A stretch of DNA of 19,565 bases, taken from contig UQXI01000041.1 of the NCBI GenBank assembly GCA_900544975.1, positions 1 through 19,565 of the forward strand, written 5' to 3'. The translations under genes were made by a program, and so were the position numbers. Shown in pieces: positions 16,372 through 19,565 of the stretch. Below the pieces are notes generated by a model, which saw only the letters and a list, made by a program, of their open reading frames with translations, was not told the origin of the DNA and ran no database searches. The stretch's first letter is position 1. Each line of letters begins with the position of its first letter. The DNA is from an uncultured Eubacteriales bacterium. Lineage in GTDB: Bacteria; Bacillota; Clostridia; Oscillospirales; Oscillospiraceae.

Positions 16372-17853
16372 TTAGGTGTCCAGCAAGCTGGGGAACAGGG
16401 TTTTACAGGCGGGGTAAATCCGCCGGAATTGCTGATAGCGGGCCTCATACCGGGCCGCCAGCTCCGGATCCGGGCGGACCGTCTCCGACACCCGGACCAG
16501 ATTGCCGCAGGCTTCGCCCACGCTGGCAAACGCGCCACAGGCCACCATGGCCAGCATAGCGCCGCCTAAACCCGGCCCCTGCTCGGATGCCACGCTGTCC
16601 AGCTCCAGCTGCAAAACGTTGGCCAGAATTTCCTTCCACAGAGCGCTCTTGGCCCCACCGCCGCAGAGTTTGCTCCGGGAGATGGAGATGCCCAACTTCC
16701 TGGCCACCTCCAGGCTGTCCCGAATGGCAAAGGCCACCCCCTCCAGAACGGCCTGGGTCAGGTCCTCCCGCCGGGTATCCATGGTCATCCCGATGAAGGT
16801 CCCCCGGGCATTGGTATCGTTGATGGGACTTCGCTCGCCCATGAGATAGGGCAGGAAATACACGTGGTTGCGTCCCAGCATATCCCGAGTAATCCCCGCC
16901 TGCTCGGCGGCATAATCCGTGGTCCGGAAGATGTCCTCCATAAGCCATTTGTTGCAGGAGGCGGCGGAGAGCATACAGCCCATCAGGTGATACCCCCCGT
17001 CGGCATGGGCAAAGGCATGGAGGGCATGGTTGGCGTCCACCCGGAAATGGTCCGAAGAGATGAAGATGGTGCCGGAGGTGCCCAGGGAGATGTTGCAGCC
17101 GCCCTCCCCTACCGTTCCGGTGCCCACGGCAGCGGCAGCATTGTCTCCAGCTCCGGCAGCCACCCGGACCGTCTGAGGTAAGCCCAGTTTCTTGGCCACC
17201 TCTGGCAGAAGGGTCCCCACAGCCTCGTAGCTCTCATACAGGCGGGGCATTTGGCTTTCCTCCAGTCCACATAGGGCCAGCATTTCCGGCGACCAGCGCT
17301 TGCCTGACACGTCCAGAAGGAGCATGCCCGAAGCGTCGGAATAGTCGGTGCAATGCACCCCAGTGAGGAGATAGTTGATGTAATCCTTGGGCAGCATCAC
17401 CTTTTTGATCCGGGCGAAGCGCTCCGGCTCCTGCTCCCGCATCCACAGGAGCTTCGGGGCCGTAAAACCAGCAAAGGCGATGTTGGCCGTCCAGGCGGAG
17501 AGGCGGTCTGTGCCCACCGTCTCATTCAAATAGGCGACCTGCTCTGCCGTCCGGCCATCGTTCCACAAGATGGCAGGGCGAATGACCCGGTCCTCGTCGT
17601 CCAGGACCACCAGACCATGCATCTGACCGCCGACGCCAATGCCGGCCACCTGGCTCCGGTCAAAGCCCTCCAAAAGGAGGGGAATCCCCTCCCACACGGC
17701 CCGCCGCCAGTCCTCCGGGTTTTGCTGGCTCCAGCCCGGTTTGGGAAATTCCAGGGGATATGCTTTGGAGCACACATTCAGAATCTGCCCCGCCTCATTC
17801 ATCAGCAGCAGCTTCACCGCGGAAGTGCCCAAATCAATTCCAATGTATAACAT
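16372..17853 (-). CDS. FGGY-family carbohydrate kinase, xylulokinase-like
   Basis: This 493-residue protein has both FGGY actin-like domains. The N-terminal phosphate-1 motif is MLYIGIDLGTSAVKLLLMN with D7. The substrate-loop motif GGQMHGLVVLD follows, and the catalytic base D237 lies in AGAGDNAAAAVGTG. The C-terminal domain has ISLGTSGTIF and the late glycine motif GGGAKSALWKEILANV. These positions parallel E. coli XylB (D6 and D233), so ATP-dependent phosphorylation of D-xylulose or a related ketose is likely. The gene symbol is withheld because the partner enzyme is not a XylA-type isomerase. The start at 17853 was preferred to upstream ATGs at 17865 and 17886 because GAGG lies 6 bases before it. 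It is the first gene of a kinase, DUF4867, isomerase operon; the TAA leads straight into the next ribosome site. Confidence 0.92.
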   Translation of the reverse strand: MLYIGIDLGTSAVKLLLMNEAGQILNVCSKAYPLEFPKPGWSQQNPEDWRRAVWEGIPLLLEGFDRSQVAGIGVGGQMHGLVVLDDEDRVIRPAILWNDGRTAEQVAYLNETVGTDRLSAWTANIAFAGFTAPKLLWMREQEPERFARIKKVMLPKDYINYLLTGVHCTDYSDASGMLLLDVSGKRWSPEMLALCGLEESQMPRLYESYEAVGTLLPEVAKKLGLPQTVRVAAGAGDNAAAAVGTGTVGEGGCNISLGTSGTIFISSDHFRVDANHALHAFAHADGGYHLMGCMLSAASCNKWLMEDIFRTTDYAAEQAGITRDMLGRNHVYFLPYLMGERSPINDTNARGTFIGMTMDTRREDLTQAVLEGVAFAIRDSLEVARKLGISISRSKLCGGGAKSALWKEILANVLQLELDSVASEQGPGLGGAMLAMVACGAFASVGEACGNLVRVSETVRPDPELAARYEARYQQFRRIYPACKTLFPSLLDT

Positions 17854-18136
17854 GGATGACCTCATCTTTCCTGTGTCCCAGCCCAAGCCGCCGCAACGTT
17901 ACCGGTTGGGTCTACGATACACAATCTTTGTGACGATTCTGATATCTCCTCTGTAAAAGCATGGACACAGGCAGTCTACGGTTGGCAACGCCGCCTCCTG
18001 TGCTTCCACGGCAAGGAAATATCTCTTCTTCTGTACATCTGCGGCCCATTGACATTCCTGCCAGCAGACGTATCCGGTACACTCCCGCGCCACCGTTTGC
18101 CAGCGCATCCAAGGAGGGCGCGGGGGTGTGCCGGGG

Positions 18137-18187
18137 GTTGACTGTTTTGCCAATGAGCCAGTCAATCCAAAGAATTGACTGGCTCAT
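18137..18187. promoter_or_regulatory. Perfect 14-bp inverted repeat with a competing third segment
   Basis: ATGAGCCAGTCAAT (18153-18166) and ATTGACTGGCTCAT (18174-18187) pair perfectly around CCAAAGA. A third segment, GTTGACTG (18137-18144), can pair with CAGTCAA of the first arm, so two hairpins exclude each other. No T-tract follows on either strand, so it is not a standard intrinsic terminator, although it lies 33 bases beyond the SLH gene stop. An operator or leader-RNA switch are alternatives. Confidence 0.55.
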
Positions 18188-18194
18188 GGTGAAA

Positions 18195-18203
18195 ATTATA
18201 TCA
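18195..18203 (-). promoter_or_regulatory. Extended -10 promoter element facing the sugar operon
   Basis: TGATATAAT is a consensus extended -10 on the minus strand. The -35 position holds only TTAATT, which an extended -10 can tolerate. The predicted start falls at about 18187, the first base of the 14-bp inverted repeat, giving a leader of roughly 335 bases before the kinase ATG. Confidence 0.45.
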
Positions 18204-18219
18204 TGCCAGACAAGGAGAA

Positions 18220-19565
18220 TTAACCCTCAGTCATGTAGCGCATGAGAATGGTGGCAAACTGAGACCGGCTGGCTGTCGCCTTGGGGCTCAGGGTTGCGGA
18301 GGAACCGTTGCCAATGCCATGAATCAGTCCATTTGCCACGGCCCAGTTCATGGCCTCCACAGCAAATGGGGAAACGCTCTTGCCATCGGGGAAGCCGGCC
18401 AGGGCGTCCTCTGTCACAGCCTGCTTTCCGTCGTAACGATACAGGATGGTAGCCAGCTGCTCCCGGGTAATGGCGCCGTTGGGGTTGAAGGTTCCGTCGC
18501 CGTTGCCCTCTACGATCCCCTCGGAAGCGGCCCAGATCACAGCGTCGGTATAGAACTTCCCATCCGCCACATCGGTAAAGACGTTCTCCAGACCTTCCAC
18601 GCTGGGCTTGCCTTCCATGCGGTACAGGATGGTAACCATCTGGCCGCGGGTGATGGCAGCGTTCACGCCAAAGATCCCGTTGCCCATGCCTTCCATGTAA
18701 CCGTTGCGCACGACGAAGTCGACACCCTTGTGGTACCAGGCATTCTCAGACACATCCCGGAACAGATCAGAAGCGCAGACCATCTTGCCGGCAGCCAGGA
18801 TGGCTTCCTTGGCCACAGCCAGAGCGGCTTCCACCTCTTCCACCGTCTCGGCGGCGGCAACCGCCTCGCGGGCGGTTGCCAGGGCGGCATCCACCAGCTC
18901 CATCTGCTCGGCGGTGTAGCCGGACACATCAATGCCCACCAGCTCCACGATGGCGCCGTACTTGGCGGCGGTGAGGGCGGCCTCCTGGGCCTTCTTCAGA
19001 GCCTCTTCCACCTTCTTCTGCGCTTCTTCCGCAGCCTTCTTGGCAGCCTCGGCGTCCTCAGCGGCCTTCTGGGCCTGAGCCAAGTACTCCACGATCTCAG
19101 CCTTGATGGCTACGATCTCGGCATAGGTGTCAGCCATCTGCTTGGCGTATGCGGCAGCCTCGGCGGCGGCGGCGGCAGCCTCCCGGTTGGCCTCTTCGGC
19201 AGCGTTCCGGGCAGTCTCAGCGGCGGCGCGGGCATCCTCGGCAGCCTTCTGGGCCTTTGCAGCAGCTTCCTGAGCAGCTTCCGCCTCGGCGGCGGCCTTC
19301 TCAGCAGATTCCTTGTTTTCGGCGGCAGACTGGGCAGCCTCATCCGCCTTCTTCCGGGCTTCTTCCGCCTTCTTCTTGGCCTCTTCTGCCTTCACCTGTG
19401 CATCTTCTGCAGCGGCCTGGGCCTTCTGGGCCTCAACCATGGATTTGGCGGCTTCGGTGGCGCTGCCCGCAGCAGCTTCCGCATAGGCGGCAGCTTCGGC
19501 GGCGCTGAATGCAGCCTTCGCAGCGGCCTCAGCGGCGGCCTTGGCAGAGCCGGCAGCCTCGGCAG
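18220..19565 (-). CDS. SLH-anchored surface protein with long Ala/Glu/Lys coiled coil (5' end outside window)
   Basis: The visible 448 codons begin beyond the right edge, so length and signal peptide are unknown. From the edge to about 18960 the protein is an almost unbroken alanine-, glutamate- and lysine-rich helix (for example KKAEEARKKADEAAQSAAE), expected to form an extended coiled-coil stalk. A small helical linker follows (about 18960-18780, GYTAEQMELVDAALATAREA), resembling FIVAR-type modules. Three SLH domains end the protein: FRDVSENAWYH with ITRGQ, FTDVADGKFYTDAV with ITREQ, and a weaker third with ASRSQ in place of the usual TRAE-type motif. Three SLH domains are the usual minimum for binding the pyruvylated cell-wall polymer, so it is anchored at its C-terminus. 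Role as adhesin or envelope spacer is inferred. Confidence 0.92.
   Translation of the reverse strand, partial: AEAAGSAKAAAEAAAKAAFSAAEAAAYAEAAAGSATEAAKSMVEAQKAQAAAEDAQVKAEEAKKKAEEARKKADEAAQSAAENKESAEKAAAEAEAAQEAAAKAQKAAEDARAAAETARNAAEEANREAAAAAAEAAAYAKQMADTYAEIVAIKAEIVEYLAQAQKAAEDAEAAKKAAEEAQKKVEEALKKAQEAALTAAKYGAIVELVGIDVSGYTAEQMELVDAALATAREAVAAAETVEEVEAALAVAKEAILAAGKMVCASDLFRDVSENAWYHKGVDFVVRNGYMEGMGNGIFGVNAAITRGQMVTILYRMEGKPSVEGLENVFTDVADGKFYTDAVIWAASEGIVEGNGDGTFNPNGAITREQLATILYRYDGKQAVTEDALAGFPDGKSVSPFAVEAMNWAVANGLIHGIGNGSSATLSPKATASRSQFATILMRYMTEG

Larger units (their letters stand above)
17854..18219. other. Upstream region of the sugar operon, no supportable gene
   Basis: These 366 bases hold an extended -10 promoter candidate (18195-18203), a perfect 14-bp inverted repeat (18153-18187) and a possible LacI-like half-palindrome around AACGTT (near 17895-17901), 40-50 bases before the kinase start. 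Minus-strand frames of 88 and 91 codons exist (17899-18165 and 17912-18187). They look non-coding: rich in Arg, Cys and Trp, without ribosome sites, and overlapping each other in two frames. Confidence 0.55.

Noticed and set aside
17895..17901. Possible LacI-family or cre-like operator centred on AACGTT upstream of the kinase
   Set aside because: Symmetry outside the central six bases is poor and there is no match to the cre consensus, so it is not called as a separate site.
14079..18155. 14-base match CTGTTTTGCCAATG (18142-18155) with the reverse strand at 14079-14092
   Set aside because: About one such match is expected by chance in a window this size when both strands are compared, and the surroundings differ.
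17912..18187. 91-codon minus-strand frame starting at the predicted transcription start
   Set aside because: No ribosome site, odd composition, overlaps another equally long frame, and begins inside the inverted repeat. Kept only as a remark in the leader finding.
18960..19565. Repetitive DNA that could be mistaken for a repeat array or CRISPR
   Set aside because: The repetition follows codons of an Ala/Glu/Lys-rich coiled coil in one open frame; there are no fixed-length repeats with unique spacers.

Overview
The window looks like chromosome from a GC-rich, anaerobic gut-type Firmicute, most likely Clostridia of the Oscillospiraceae/Flavonifractor-Lawsonibacter kind. The basis is the presence of WhiA, a DnaE1-type polymerase III, a type II MurB and two S-layer-homology (SLH) proteins, together with GC-rich codon use and clear Shine-Dalgarno sites. 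The genus call is inference. Eleven protein genes fill the window; ten are on the minus strand. No rRNA, tRNA, CRISPR array or insertion-sequence transposase was seen.

Left part (1-7307): the window opens inside the C-terminus of a giant secreted subtilisin-like protease (at least 1930 residues, minus strand). It carries a signal peptide, propeptide, S8 catalytic domain with a PA insert, a Big_2-like domain, two blocks of BspA-type leucine-rich repeats and the beginning of an SLH anchor. A plus-strand ArsR-type regulator with a large unrecognised N-terminal domain is divergently transcribed from it. Both promoters are readable in the shared intergenic region, which also holds inverted repeats that could be operators. 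A bidirectional terminator (7266-7307) closes the regulator unit and the opposing housekeeping unit.

Middle part (7461-14070): reading on the minus strand, murB, whiA, dnaE, a TfoX_N-domain protein and a GyrI-like-domain protein follow one another. The usual Clostridia partners rapZ and yvcK are missing between murB and whiA. That junction instead holds a 120-bp element with terminal inverted repeats and several internal hairpins. The murB promoter is visible just outside a very strong terminator (14089-14132) that ends the next operon.

Right part (14138-17853): a three-gene sugar operon on the minus strand, encoding an FGGY kinase (xylulokinase-like), a DUF4867 cupin-like protein with a TTG start, and an L-fucose/L-arabinose-isomerase-family protein. 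Together these suggest isomerisation of an aldose to a ketose followed by phosphorylation. The actual sugar and the role of DUF4867 are open. A candidate extended -10 promoter with a perfect 14-bp inverted repeat at its start site lies about 330 bp upstream of the kinase.

Right edge (18220-19565): the 3' part of another surface protein, with a very long Ala/Glu/Lys-rich coiled coil followed by three SLH domains. The window therefore has cell-envelope proteins at both ends. The most unusual items are the protease-LRR-SLH fusion with its divergent regulator, the inverted-repeat element between murB and whiA, the related hairpins elsewhere, and the leader region of the sugar operon.
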